Assembly (NCBI GenBank): GCA_949076555.1 | Contig: CARUOB010000026.1 | Span: forward strand, 1-37,533 | Length of the DNA stretch: 37,533 bases | Origin: an uncultured Lachnospiraceae bacterium | GTDB taxonomy: Bacteria > Bacillota > Clostridia > Lachnospirales > Lachnospiraceae | Direction of reading: 5' to 3' | Shown here: positions 1 through 8,166 of the stretch, piece after piece | Layout: each line of letters starts with the position of its first letter | Position numbering within the stretch: position 1 is the stretch's first letter | The notes under the pieces: generated by a model | Seen by the model: the letters and a program-made list of their open reading frames with translations, nothing else | Database searches by the model: none | Told to the model about the DNA's origin: nothing | Translations under genes and position numbers: made by a program

Positions 1-48
1 GAGATGGTTCGTAGAATGATCAAGAAGCAGGAAGAGCAGATGAAGTAA
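1..48 (+). CDS. C-terminal end of an upstream gene (partial)
   Basis: The window opens inside a reading frame that ends with TAA at 46-48. Only 15 residues are visible (they end in KKQEEQMK), charged and lysine/glutamate rich, so the product cannot be named. It is followed by a terminator-like hairpin at 62-100, so it probably belongs to a separate transcription unit from tig. Confidence 0.55.
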   Translation, partial: EMVRRMIKKQEEQMK

Positions 49-61
49 AAGAAACAAAAGC

Positions 62-100
62 GAAGGTGCCCCGTTTGTGAAACACAGGCGGGGCGCCTTC
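62..100 (+). terminator. hairpin after the upstream gene
   Basis: GAAGGTGCCCCG (62-73) pairs with CGGGGCGCCTTC (89-100) over 12 base pairs with one G-T wobble and a 15-base loop. It lies 13 bases after the stop codon at 48. No real T-run follows, so it may be a weak terminator or a 3'-end stabilising hairpin. Confidence 0.6.
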
Positions 101-139
101 ACGTTATGGGAAAGCTCTGCTTATTCGCGCAAAAACAAC

Positions 140-168
140 TAGCATTTTGGAAATCCCTGTGCTATAAT
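140..168 (+). promoter_or_regulatory. candidate promoter for tig
   Basis: A perfect TATAAT at 163-168 lies about 90 bases before the tig start. The hexamer 17 bases upstream (TAGCAT, 140-145) is a poor -35. A second TATAAT at 205-210 is an alternative. No CIRCE or CtsR-like operator is evident to me here. Confidence 0.45.
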
Positions 169-256
169 GTTTGGGTGACTGCAGCTGGAAGCCCGTACGG
201 GCATTATAATAGATGGAAATCAACTGTCAGAAGATATTGAAGGAGGAACCCATAAC

Positions 257-1552
257 ATGAGTTTACAGGTGGAAAAATTAGAGAAGAACATGGCGAAGCT
301 GACGATCGAGACCGGCGTGGAGGAGTTTGAGAAGGCCATCGAGAAGGCTTATCAGAAACAGAAGAACAAAATCAGCATACCGGGCTTTCGCAAGGGCAAG
401 GTGCCCCGTCAGATGGTAGAGAAGATGTACGGCAAAGAGGTCTTTTTCGAGGATGCTGCGAATATTATGATTCCCGATGCGTATGATAAGGCGTTGGAGG
501 AGTGTGAGGAGGAAATCGTTTCTTCCCCGCAGATCGAAGTGACCCAGATCGAGGCAGGAAAGCCTTTTATCTTCACGGCTACGGTTGCGCTTAAGCCAGA
601 AGTTAAGCTTGGCAAGTACAAAGGCGTAAAAGTGGAAAAGACAGATACGACGGTGACCGATGAGGAAGTGGATGCGGCTCTTGAAAAAGAACGGCAGAAT
701 AACGCCAGAAATATCACGGTGGAGGACCGCCCTGTGAAGGATGGCGATATGACTACGCTGGATTTCGAAGGTTTTGTGGACGGCGTGGCTTTTGAGGGCG
801 GAAAGGGAGAAAATTATCCCTTGACGATCGGTTCCGGCGCTTTCATTCCGGGATTCGAGGAGCAGCTTGTTGGTGCGAAGATCGGTGAGGAGACGGATGT
901 GAAGGTTACCTTCCCGGAGGATTATCAGGCGGAGCACCTGCAGGGTAAGGAAGCGGTCTTTAAGTGTACCGTGAAGGAGATTAAGGAGAGGGAACTTCCC
1001 GAATTGAACGATGAATTTGCAAGCGATGTTTCCGAGTTTGAAACGCTTGCGGAGTACAGAGAAGATATCAAGAAAAATCTGGAAGAGCAGAAGACCAAAG
1101 ACGCGAAGAGAGAGAAGGAAGACGCGTCTGTGAAGGCGGCGGTGGACGCTGCCGAGATGGAGATTCCGGACGCTATGATTGAGACGCAGCAGAGGCAGAT
1201 GGTGGATGAATTTGCGCAGCGTATCACCATGCAGGGGATGTCCATGGAGCAGTATATGCAGATGACCGGCACCAATTACCAACAGATGGTAGAACGCGTG
1301 AAACCGCAGGCGGAGGAGAGAATCCGTTCCAGACTTGTGCTTGAGGCGGTGGCGAAGGCTGAGAAACTGGAGCCTACGGAGGAAGAGTACGAGGACGAGC
1401 TAAAGACGATGGCTGAAGTCTATCAGATGGAAGTGGATAAGGTCAGGGATCTTATGGGAGAGCGTGAGAAGAAGGGCATCATGCAGGATTTGGCTGTCAG
1501 GAAGGCGGCTGAGTTCATTGCGGAGCATGCCAAGGAGAGCAAGGCAAAATAA
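257..1552 (+). CDS. tig: trigger factor, ribosome-associated chaperone and prolyl isomerase
   Basis: Trigger factor binds the ribosomal exit tunnel and shields nascent chains; it also has peptidyl-prolyl isomerase activity. The ribosome-docking signature GFRKGKVPR is at residues 43-51 of the N-terminal domain. A central FKBP-like domain runs from about residue 160 to 245 (DGDMTTLDFEG through PGFEEQLVGAKIGE), and the rest is the long acidic, helical C-terminal chaperone domain. The length, 431 residues, is normal for the family. The start at 257 is set by AGGAGG at 241-246. The next gene is clpP, 68 bases downstream with no terminator that I can see, so the two are probably cotranscribed. The tig-clpP-clpX-lon order is common in Firmicutes. 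Identification is secure. Confidence 0.97.
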   Translation: MSLQVEKLEKNMAKLTIETGVEEFEKAIEKAYQKQKNKISIPGFRKGKVPRQMVEKMYGKEVFFEDAANIMIPDAYDKALEECEEEIVSSPQIEVTQIEAGKPFIFTATVALKPEVKLGKYKGVKVEKTDTTVTDEEVDAALEKERQNNARNITVEDRPVKDGDMTTLDFEGFVDGVAFEGGKGENYPLTIGSGAFIPGFEEQLVGAKIGEETDVKVTFPEDYQAEHLQGKEAVFKCTVKEIKERELPELNDEFASDVSEFETLAEYREDIKKNLEEQKTKDAKREKEDASVKAAVDAAEMEIPDAMIETQQRQMVDEFAQRITMQGMSMEQYMQMTGTNYQQMVERVKPQAEERIRSRLVLEAVAKAEKLEPTEEEYEDELKTMAEVYQMEVDKVRDLMGEREKKGIMQDLAVRKAAEFIAEHAKESKAK

Positions 1553-1620
1553 ACGGAACCGTTCCATTTTAATGGCAAAATTGTTACTGAGAAACGGATT
1601 GTTTAACGGAGGTGTAATAC

Positions 1621-2223
1621 ATGGCTTTGATACCTTATGTTATTGAACAGACGTCTAAAGGTGAGCGTTCTTACGATATTTATTCCAGACTTTTGAAGGA
1701 GAGAATTATCTTTCTGGGAGAGGAAGTAAACGACGCGAGCGCGAGTGTGATCGTGGCACAGCTCTTGTTTTTGGAGTCTGAGGACCCGGAGAAGGATATC
1801 AATCTTTACATTAACAGCCCCGGCGGTGTAATTACCGCAGGTATGGCGATTTACGATACGATGCAGTTTATCAAATGTGATGTATCGACCGTGTGCATCG
1901 GTATGGCGGCGAGCATGGGCGCATTTCTTCTTGCAGGCGGCACGAAGGGAAAGAGAATGGCTCTTCCGAACGCGGAGATCATGATACACCAGCCGGCTGG
2001 CGGCGCGCAGGGGCAGGCCACCGAGATCGAGATCACGGCGAAACATATCCTTGCGACGAAAGAAAAGATGGCCAGAATCATGGCGGAGAATACGGGTCAG
2101 GATTTCGAGGTAATTATGGCTGACACGGAGAGAGATAATTGGAAGAGCGCAGAGGAAGCGCTTGCCTATGGACTGATTGACCGCATTATCACCAGTCATG
2201 CCAGCACAGAGGGGCAGTCATAG
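1621..2223 (+). CDS. clpP: ATP-dependent Clp protease proteolytic subunit
   Basis: ClpP is the barrel-shaped cytoplasmic serine peptidase that degrades proteins unfolded by ClpX or related AAA+ partners. The triad is visible: Ser98 in GMAASMGAF, His123 in MIHQPAGG, and Asp172 in TERDNW. The 200-residue length is typical, and the short N-terminal segment before YDIYSRLL is as expected. GGAGGTG at about 1609-1615 precedes the start. It lies between tig and clpX; the 165-base gap to clpX holds a structured repeat element (2251-2373), so clpX may be separately regulated after transcription. Confidence 0.98.
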   Translation: MALIPYVIEQTSKGERSYDIYSRLLKERIIFLGEEVNDASASVIVAQLLFLESEDPEKDINLYINSPGGVITAGMAIYDTMQFIKCDVSTVCIGMAASMGAFLLAGGTKGKRMALPNAEIMIHQPAGGAQGQATEIEITAKHILATKEKMARIMAENTGQDFEVIMADTERDNWKSAEEALAYGLIDRIITSHASTEGQS

Positions 2224-2250
2224 AATTTTTAGCGATGCGTGGAATGACTA

Positions 2251-2373
2251 GATTGAAAAGGGGTGCCGATGCACTCATTTTTCAATCGGCAATTTGTGAA
2301 GGAGCATCACAAATATGTCTTGACGGCAGACACAAATATAAGATTTGTGCCGCTGTTGTCGCATAAATGCTCC
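2251..2373 (+). repeat. repeated structured RNA-like element, copy 1 (clpX leader)
   Basis: Helix 1 is GATTGAAAA (2251-2259) with TTTTCAATC (2279-2287), with an inner GTGC/GCAC stem (2263-2266 with 2271-2274). Helix 2 is ATTTGTG (2292-2298) with CACAAAT (2308-2314). Helix 3 is GACGGCAG (2322-2329) with CTGTTGTC (2353-2360, two G-T pairs), stacked on CACAAAT (2331-2337) with ATTTGTG (2343-2349). The helix 2 loop has GGAGCAT (2301-2307), complementary to ATGCTCC (2367-2373), a possible pseudoknot 15 bases before the clpX start. The same architecture with different paired bases occurs before gltB, and the first two helices recur at the window end. The reading frame stays open through the element into clpX, but I judge this to be leader RNA, not protein. 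Confidence 0.75.
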
Positions 2374-2388
2374 GGAATGAGGACTAAA

Positions 2389-3648
2389 ATGGCAGGAAAG
2401 ATTTCTGAGGAAAAAGTAAGATGTTCTTTTTGCAATAAGACGCAGGATCAGGTCAAGAAAATGATTGCCGGCCCCAGCGGCGTCTATATCTGTGATGAGT
2501 GCGTGGATATCTGCGCAGACATTATAGAAGAGGAATATGAGGATGAGCCGGAAACCGAGGAGATGGAAATCAACCTCCTAAAGCCGGTGGAGATCAAGAG
2601 CTTTCTCGATGACTATGTGATCGGTCAGGAAGAAGCCAAAAAGGTGATGGCGGTTTCCGTCTATAACCATTATAAAAGGGTGATGGCGCCCAAGGACGAC
2701 GACGATGAGGTAGAACTGCAGAAAAGCAATATCATGATGGTCGGCCCCACCGGTTCCGGTAAGACGTATCTGGCGCAAACGCTGGCGAAAATCATTAACG
2801 TGCCTTTTGCGATTGCGGATGCGACCACACTGACAGAAGCCGGTTATGTGGGCGAGGATGTGGAGAACATTCTGCTTAAGCTGATCCAGGCGGCGGACTA
2901 CGACATCGACCGGGCGCAGTACGGCATTATCTATATTGACGAGATTGACAAGATTACGAAAAAAGGGGAAAATGTGTCCATTACCAGAGATGTGTCAGGT
3001 GAGGGCGTTCAGCAGGCGCTTTTAAAGATCATCGAGGGAACGGTGGCAAGTGTGCCGCCGCAGGGAGGCAGAAAACATCCCCATCAGGAGCTTTTGCAAA
3101 TCGACACGTCAAACATTCTCTTTATCTGCGGGGGTGCCTTTGACGGGCTGGATAAGATTGTGGAGGAGCGGCTGGACCGTCACTCCATCGGCTTTAACGC
3201 GCAGGTGGCGGAGAAGAGCGGCAAGGAGATCGGCGCGATTTTGAAAGAAGTAACGCCGCAGGATTTAATGAAGTTCGGGCTGATTCCCGAGTTTATCGGC
3301 CGTGTGCCGGTGACGGTGGCTCTGGACGGGCTGGATCAGGAAGCGCTGGTGCGCATCTTGAAAGAGCCGAAGAACGCGCTGATCAAGCAGTACAAGAAGC
3401 TCTTCGCGTTCGACGAGGTGAAGCTTTCCGTGGAGGACGACGCGGTGGTTGAAATCGCGAAGCTCGCCCATGAAAGAAAGACAGGCGCGAGAGGACTTAG
3501 GTCTATCGTGGAGAAAGTGATGATGGACGTGATGTATGAGATCCCTTCGGACGACAGCATTGCGGAATGCATCCTGACGAAAAAGGCGGTGGACGGCGAG
3601 GAGAAACCGCTTGTCAGATACCGCGACAGATTATTGCAGGCAAAATAA
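2389..3648 (+). CDS. clpX: ClpX, ATPase subunit of Clp protease
   Basis: ClpX unfolds tagged substrates and threads them into ClpP. The N-terminal zinc-binding domain has Cys12, Cys15, Cys35 and Cys38. Walker A is GPTGSGKT (residues 119-126), the Walker B region reads IIYIDEIDK, the pore loop is GYVGED, and RHSIGFNAQ carries the IGF loop that docks on ClpP. I chose the ATG at 2389 (MAGKISEEK, 419 residues) because ClpX proteins begin close to the first zinc cysteines. The in-frame ATG at 2377 is possible (four residues longer). The frame is open back to 2263, but that part is the repeat element. The ribosome binding site is weak (TGAGGA, 2378-2383), which fits control by the leader structure. 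Confidence 0.96.
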   Translation: MAGKISEEKVRCSFCNKTQDQVKKMIAGPSGVYICDECVDICADIIEEEYEDEPETEEMEINLLKPVEIKSFLDDYVIGQEEAKKVMAVSVYNHYKRVMAPKDDDDEVELQKSNIMMVGPTGSGKTYLAQTLAKIINVPFAIADATTLTEAGYVGEDVENILLKLIQAADYDIDRAQYGIIYIDEIDKITKKGENVSITRDVSGEGVQQALLKIIEGTVASVPPQGGRKHPHQELLQIDTSNILFICGGAFDGLDKIVEERLDRHSIGFNAQVAEKSGKEIGAILKEVTPQDLMKFGLIPEFIGRVPVTVALDGLDQEALVRILKEPKNALIKQYKKLFAFDEVKLSVEDDAVVEIAKLAHERKTGARGLRSIVEKVMMDVMYEIPSDDSIAECILTKKAVDGEEKPLVRYRDRLLQAK

Positions 3649-3692
3649 CAGATGGAACAAGCGCGATCGCAGAGATTGCGTGAAACAGATAA

Positions 3693-3716
3693 GCGTCGCC
3701 AGAACCTTGGCGGCGT
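3693..3716 (+). terminator. first hairpin after clpX
   Basis: GCGTCGCCA (3693-3701) pairs with TGGCGGCGT (3708-3716) over nine pairs with two wobbles and a six-base loop, followed by TTCT. It is a weak terminator candidate, with a better one 40 bases further on. Confidence 0.45.
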
Positions 3717-3755
3717 TTCTGACTCAAGAAAAAAGCGACAGTGTGTAACCAGAGA

Positions 3756-3780
3756 TCGAGCGCGGCGGCGCTTGATTTTT
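3756..3780 (+). terminator. intrinsic terminator between clpX and lon
   Basis: TCGAGCGC (3756-3763) pairs with GCGCTTGA (3768-3775) over eight pairs with a GGCG loop, and TTTTT follows at 3776-3780. It ends 20 bases before the lon start, so read-through or a promoter inside the gap is needed for lon expression. Confidence 0.65.
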
Positions 3781-3800
3781 GACAATCAGAGGGTGATTTT

Positions 3801-6179
3801 ATGGATAACTGGAATCAACTGGAGAACGGCAAGGATGGTGCGGAGGCGGTGGCCTTTCTGCGGGAGGATACCCTTCCTGCGGTAACGCTCAGGGGTCTCA
3901 CGATTCTGCCGGGCATGGTGATTCATTTTGATCTCAGCAGAGAGCAGTCCATGGCTTCCGTGGAGCAGGCTATGCTGGGAGACCAACGGCTGCTTGTGGT
4001 CAGCCAGAAGGACCCCGCCAAGGAAAATCCCGGGATGGAAGACATCTACGATGTGGGAACCGTTACATGGATCAGACAGGTCAGTAAACTTCCCGAACAT
4101 ATTTTGCGCGTATTGGTGGAAGGGGTTTCCAGAGCGCGCATTCACGAACTTTCCGAGACGAAAAACGGAATAGTGACGAAGGTGTCGTATGAGAGGGACG
4201 ACAGAGCGGACATTGACGAGATATCGGCCGAGGCAATGACCAGGACAGTCAAAGAAGCGTTGGAGGCATATAGCGCCTGTTTTCCCAAGGTGGGGAAGGC
4301 TGTGCAGGACCAGATAGAAGAGGGGATGGAGCTTGGAAAACTTCTGGACAGCATCACCATAAATATGCCGCTTGCAGTGGCGGATAAGCAGAGGATTCTG
4401 AGTGCGGTATCGGTGCGGGAGCGGTTTTCGATCCTGACGGAAATACTCACTAAAGAGGTGAAGGTCATCCGTATTAAGAATGATTTGGCGAAGAATATCA
4501 GGCAGCGGATTGACAAGAACCAGCGTGACTATATTCTGCGGGAGCAGCTGCAATATATCAAGGAAGAGCTGGGAGAAAATAACACAGACTCCGATGTGGA
4601 GCAGTTCCTCGCACAGGTGGAGAAGCTGAAGGCGAAGCCGGAGGTCAAGGAAAAAATCCGCAAGGAGATCAAGCGCTATAAAAATGTGGCGGGCAGCAGC
4701 TCGGAGAGCGCGGTGGAACGCGCCTATATAGAAACCCTTCTGGAACTTCCGTGGGATAAAGCGTCCAAGGACAGCAAGGATCTGGAAGGAGCGGAAAGAC
4801 TTTTAAACGCGCAGCATTACGGTCTGGAAAAGGTGAAGGAGCGGATGCTGGAATTTCTCGCCGTCAGGATGCTGACAGGCAGGGCGGGGAGCCAGATTAT
4901 TTGTCTGGTGGGCCCGCCCGGCACGGGCAAGACTTCCGTGGCGAAGAGTGTGGCGGAGGCGCTTAAGAAGAAGTATGTGCGGATCTGTCTGGGCGGCGTG
5001 CGTGATGAGGCGGAGATCAGGGGCCATCGCAAGACTTATGTGGGGGCTATGCCGGGGCGCGTAGTGGCGGCGATTAGGCAGGCGGGCGTCAAAAATCCGC
5101 TGATGCTTTTTGATGAGATCGATAAGCTGGGCAGCGATTACAAGGGTGATCCGGCGTCCGCGCTTCTGGAGGTGCTGGACGCAGAGCAGAACCACGCGTT
5201 CAGGGATCACTATGTGGAGATCCCCATCGATCTGTCGGAGGTACTCTTTATCGCGACCGCAAACAGCAGAGACGGGATTCCCCGGCCTCTTCTTGACCGG
5301 ATGGAAATCATAGAGGTGAACAGTTACACCGCCAATGAAAAGTTCCATATCGCCAGAGAGCATCTGGTAAAGAAAGCGTTTCAGAAGAACGGGATCAGGA
5401 AGGGCGAAATTGCCTTTTCCGACGAAGCGATCCGCGATATCGTGCGGTTCTATACGAGAGAGGCCGGAGTCAGAGGGCTGGAACGCCAGATCGGCGCCGT
5501 CTGCCGGAAGGAGGCAAGAGCGATCGTTGACCGCCGGAAACAAAAATTGACCGAAGAGGTTAATATATCGCCCGACAAGCTGGAACATTATCTGGGAAAA
5601 CCGAAGTACAGGCAGGATAAGATCAACGAAAAGCCGGAGGTCGGCATCGCCAGAGGACTGGCATGGACCAGTGTGGGCGGGGATACCCTGCAGATAGAGG
5701 TCAACGTCATGCCGGGAGAGGGGAAGATTGACTTGACTGGTCAGATGGGAGACGTCATGAAGGAATCCGCGCGGACGGCTCTGAGCTATGTCCGTTCTGT
5801 CAGCGGGAAATATAAAGTTGCGGAGAACTTCTACAAAAAGAAAGATTTTCATATCCATATACCGGAGGGCGCCGTGCCGAAGGACGGTCCTTCCGCGGGA
5901 ATTACGATGGCGACAGCGCTTTTGTCGGCAGTAGTACATGCGCCTGTGCGGGCGGATCTGGCAATGACCGGAGAAGTCACTTTGCGGGGCAGGGTGCTTC
6001 CCATCGGCGGATTGAAGGAAAAGATACTGGCGGCAAAGATGGCGGAGGTAAAAACCGTCCTTGTACCGAAGGAAAATGAGAAGGATATCGAGGAGATTCC
6101 GGAGGAGATCAAGGAAGGGCTGGAGATTGTCTTTGTGGAGACGATGGAGGAAGTGGCCGATCGTGCATTGATGACGTAG
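3801..6179 (+). CDS. lon: Lon, ATP-dependent serine protease
   Basis: Lon is a homo-hexameric cytoplasmic protease that combines unfolding and proteolysis in one chain and removes misfolded and short-lived regulatory proteins. The N-terminal substrate-binding domain starts near residue 30 (VTLRGLTILPGMVIHFD). The AAA+ module has Walker A GPPGTGKT at residues 371-378 and Walker B LMLFDEIDK. The C-terminal protease domain has the catalytic dyad Ser698 (PKDGPSAG) and Lys741 (GGLKEK). At 792 residues it is of normal length for LonA. The ATG at 3801 has a GAGGGTG ribosome binding site close upstream. It follows the clpX terminator and lies 86 bases before engB, with which it is probably cotranscribed. 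Confidence 0.98.
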   Translation: MDNWNQLENGKDGAEAVAFLREDTLPAVTLRGLTILPGMVIHFDLSREQSMASVEQAMLGDQRLLVVSQKDPAKENPGMEDIYDVGTVTWIRQVSKLPEHILRVLVEGVSRARIHELSETKNGIVTKVSYERDDRADIDEISAEAMTRTVKEALEAYSACFPKVGKAVQDQIEEGMELGKLLDSITINMPLAVADKQRILSAVSVRERFSILTEILTKEVKVIRIKNDLAKNIRQRIDKNQRDYILREQLQYIKEELGENNTDSDVEQFLAQVEKLKAKPEVKEKIRKEIKRYKNVAGSSSESAVERAYIETLLELPWDKASKDSKDLEGAERLLNAQHYGLEKVKERMLEFLAVRMLTGRAGSQIICLVGPPGTGKTSVAKSVAEALKKKYVRICLGGVRDEAEIRGHRKTYVGAMPGRVVAAIRQAGVKNPLMLFDEIDKLGSDYKGDPASALLEVLDAEQNHAFRDHYVEIPIDLSEVLFIATANSRDGIPRPLLDRMEIIEVNSYTANEKFHIAREHLVKKAFQKNGIRKGEIAFSDEAIRDIVRFYTREAGVRGLERQIGAVCRKEARAIVDRRKQKLTEEVNISPDKLEHYLGKPKYRQDKINEKPEVGIARGLAWTSVGGDTLQIEVNVMPGEGKIDLTGQMGDVMKESARTALSYVRSVSGKYKVAENFYKKKDFHIHIPEGAVPKDGPSAGITMATALLSAVVHAPVRADLAMTGEVTLRGRVLPIGGLKEKILAAKMAEVKTVLVPKENEKDIEEIPEEIKEGLEIVFVETMEEVADRALMT

Positions 6180-6265
6180 TAGCAGGAAGCTGCCGGATGA
6201 GGGAAATGCCAATTGACGCCGGAGCGGAATATGGGACTGCGCCCGGCCGGAGGAGAAAAGGAAAA

Positions 6266-6868
6266 ATGGTTATAAAAAATGTAAATTTGGAAACGGTGTG
6301 CGGCGTAACCAGCAAACTTCCCGAAAATGCGCTGCCGGAGTTTGCATTTGCGGGAAAGAGCAATGTGGGGAAGTCTTCCCTGATTAACGGTCTGATGAAC
6401 CGCAAGTCGCTGGCACGCACCAGTTCCTCACCGGGCAAGACGCAGACCATCAATTACTATAATATCAACAACCGGATGTACTTTGTGGATTTGCCCGGTT
6501 ACGGTTATGCTACCGCCAATGAGAAGGTAAAAGCGCAGTGGGGGAAGCTGATCGAGGATTATCTGCATCAGTCAAAACAGATCCGCGCGGTCTTTCTTCT
6601 GATAGATATCAGACATGCGCCCTCGGAGAATGACCGGATTATGTACGACTGGATTCTGGATCGGGGGTATCGGCCGATTATCATTGCCACAAAACTGGAT
6701 AAGATTAAGAGAAGTCAGGTGGCAAAGCAGTTAAAACTCATTTGTGACACGCTTGACGTAGTGGATGACACAGTTGTCATACCGTATTCTTCTCTGAGCA
6801 AACAGGGGCGGGAAGAAATATACGAACTGTTAGACGGCATGGTTGAGGATACAGAGGAAAACCTATGA
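6266..6868 (+). CDS. engB: EngB/YsxC-family GTPase for ribosome assembly
   Basis: This essential GTPase family (YihA in E. coli, YsxC in B. subtilis) helps assemble the large ribosomal subunit. The G1 motif is GKSNVGKSS, the switch region reads VDLPGYGYA, and the base-specificity motif is TKLDK. I placed the start at ATG 6266 (MVIKNVNLE), with GGAGGAG at 6249-6255, giving 200 residues, normal for the family. An earlier in-frame ATG at 6197 would add 23 residues of unlikely sequence. The stop overlaps the start of the next gene by four bases (ATGA at 6865-6868), which suggests translational coupling. Linkage to lon is common in Firmicutes. Confidence 0.95.
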   Translation: MVIKNVNLETVCGVTSKLPENALPEFAFAGKSNVGKSSLINGLMNRKSLARTSSSPGKTQTINYYNINNRMYFVDLPGYGYATANEKVKAQWGKLIEDYLHQSKQIRAVFLLIDIRHAPSENDRIMYDWILDRGYRPIIIATKLDKIKRSQVAKQLKLICDTLDVVDDTVVIPYSSLSKQGREEIYELLDGMVEDTEENL

Positions 6869-8148
6869 GAAGAGCCTTAAAGATTTATCTGAAAGTAACG
6901 CTGAATCTGTTTACCGCACTTATGGCAGTGCTTTTATGCATTTTTCTTCTCCCCAGACTGATCTGGTTTTTTATGCCCTTTATTCTGGGGTGGCTCATTT
7001 CGCTGATTGCGTCCCCCGTGGTGCGTTTTTTCGAAGAGAAGCTGAAAGTGAAGCGAAAGGCCATGACAGCGTTGGTGATTGTGGCCGTTCTGGCAGTGGT
7101 GGTGCTTCTTGTCTATCTGCTGATCGCCAAACTGGTGAGGGAGGGCGTTAACTTTATCAATGAGCTGCCGGATATCTGGAATACTATTCTGGCGGAATTT
7201 AACAAGGTGGGGGCAAATCTGCAGGGTGTTTATGACAGGATGCCGGCGGATACGCAGGCGACAATCGATCATATAATTTTGGAAATGGGGAATTATATGA
7301 GCAGTATGATGGGGCAATTCGAGCTGCCCTCCTTTAAGGCGGTGGGAAATGCGGCGAAGCAGATCCCGGATATTTTCCTCGCCGTGGTGATGTGCCTGCT
7401 CTCAGCCTACTTTTTTGTGGCCGATAAAGGATATATGGCGGCAGCGGTGGAGAAATTTGTACCGGTCTCGGTGCGGTATCATTTTGACCTGATTCGCAGA
7501 AGTTTCCGCAATGCGGTCGGCGGGTATTTCAGGGCACAGTTTAAGATTGAGTGCTGGATTTATATTCTTCTGGTGATCGGTCTGATGATCCTTGGCGTGG
7601 ATTACGCCTTTTTGGTTGCTTTCGGCATTGCTGTCCTGGATTTTCTTCCCGTATTCGGCACGGGTACGGTGATGGTTCCGTGGGCGGTCATTGAGCTTTT
7701 GTCGGAAAATTACCGGATGATGTTTGGCTTGATCGCCATCTGGCTGGTGGGGCAGCTTGTGCGGCAGTTGATCCAGCCGAAGATTGTGGGAGATTCGATT
7801 GGGATGGACGCCATACCGACCCTGTTTTTACTTTACATCGGTTACCGGGTGGCGGGTGTGCTTGGAATGATTTTGGCAGTGCCGATCGGTATTATTGTCG
7901 TCAATCTTTATGAGGAGGGAGCTTTTGACACGACCAGACAAAGTCTGCGCATTCTGATGGCAGGCTTTAACCATTTCCGAAAGATCCGGCCGGATGACAT
8001 GGCTGTGGTGGAAGAGTACGAGAGGGAAACGAAAGACACGTACAGACAGAAGAAGGCGGCCAGCGAGCAGATGCATGAGACATCGCGGATCAAACTGGAG
8101 GAGCCGCTCATTATCAAAAAGTTTAAAGATAAGAAAAATAATAAGTAG
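6865..8148 (+). CDS. AI-2E family transporter (UPF0118 membrane protein)
   Basis: This 427-residue protein has about eight hydrophobic segments: three near the N-terminus (about residues 8-30, 30-50 and 66-92) and the rest between about residues 165 and 360, with an amphipathic stretch between them. The late segment with DFLPVFGTGTVMVPW matches the conserved part of this family, which includes B. subtilis YtvI and the E. coli AI-2 exporter TqsA. The substrate is not established here; family members have been linked to AI-2 export and to ion or osmotic homeostasis. The C-terminal tail of about 70 residues is charged and cytoplasmic. The start codon overlaps the engB stop, and the VanZ-like gene follows after 18 bases. 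Confidence 0.88.
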   Translation: MRRALKIYLKVTLNLFTALMAVLLCIFLLPRLIWFFMPFILGWLISLIASPVVRFFEEKLKVKRKAMTALVIVAVLAVVVLLVYLLIAKLVREGVNFINELPDIWNTILAEFNKVGANLQGVYDRMPADTQATIDHIILEMGNYMSSMMGQFELPSFKAVGNAAKQIPDIFLAVVMCLLSAYFFVADKGYMAAAVEKFVPVSVRYHFDLIRRSFRNAVGGYFRAQFKIECWIYILLVIGLMILGVDYAFLVAFGIAVLDFLPVFGTGTVMVPWAVIELLSENYRMMFGLIAIWLVGQLVRQLIQPKIVGDSIGMDAIPTLFLLYIGYRVAGVLGMILAVPIGIIVVNLYEEGAFDTTRQSLRILMAGFNHFRKIRPDDMAVVEEYERETKDTYRQKKAASEQMHETSRIKLEEPLIIKKFKDKKNNK

Positions 8149-8166
8149 ACAGCGGGGAGAAAGCAC

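Noticed and set aside
278..1282. Open frame on the - strand opposite tig
   Set aside because: Antisense shadow; trigger factor motifs on the + strand are unambiguous.
1553..1620. Possible stress operator (CIRCE/CtsR) at clpP
   Set aside because: No matching inverted or tandem repeat is visible in the gap or in the tig leader.
3779..3784. TTGACA hexamer just before lon
   Set aside because: It lies only 16 bases before the lon ATG, so it cannot be a -35 for lon; it is part of the terminator tail.
4803..6212. Long open frame (469 codons) on the - strand opposite lon
   Set aside because: It is a shadow of lon codon usage: rich in His, Leu and Arg, no recognisable family, and lon is certain on the + strand.
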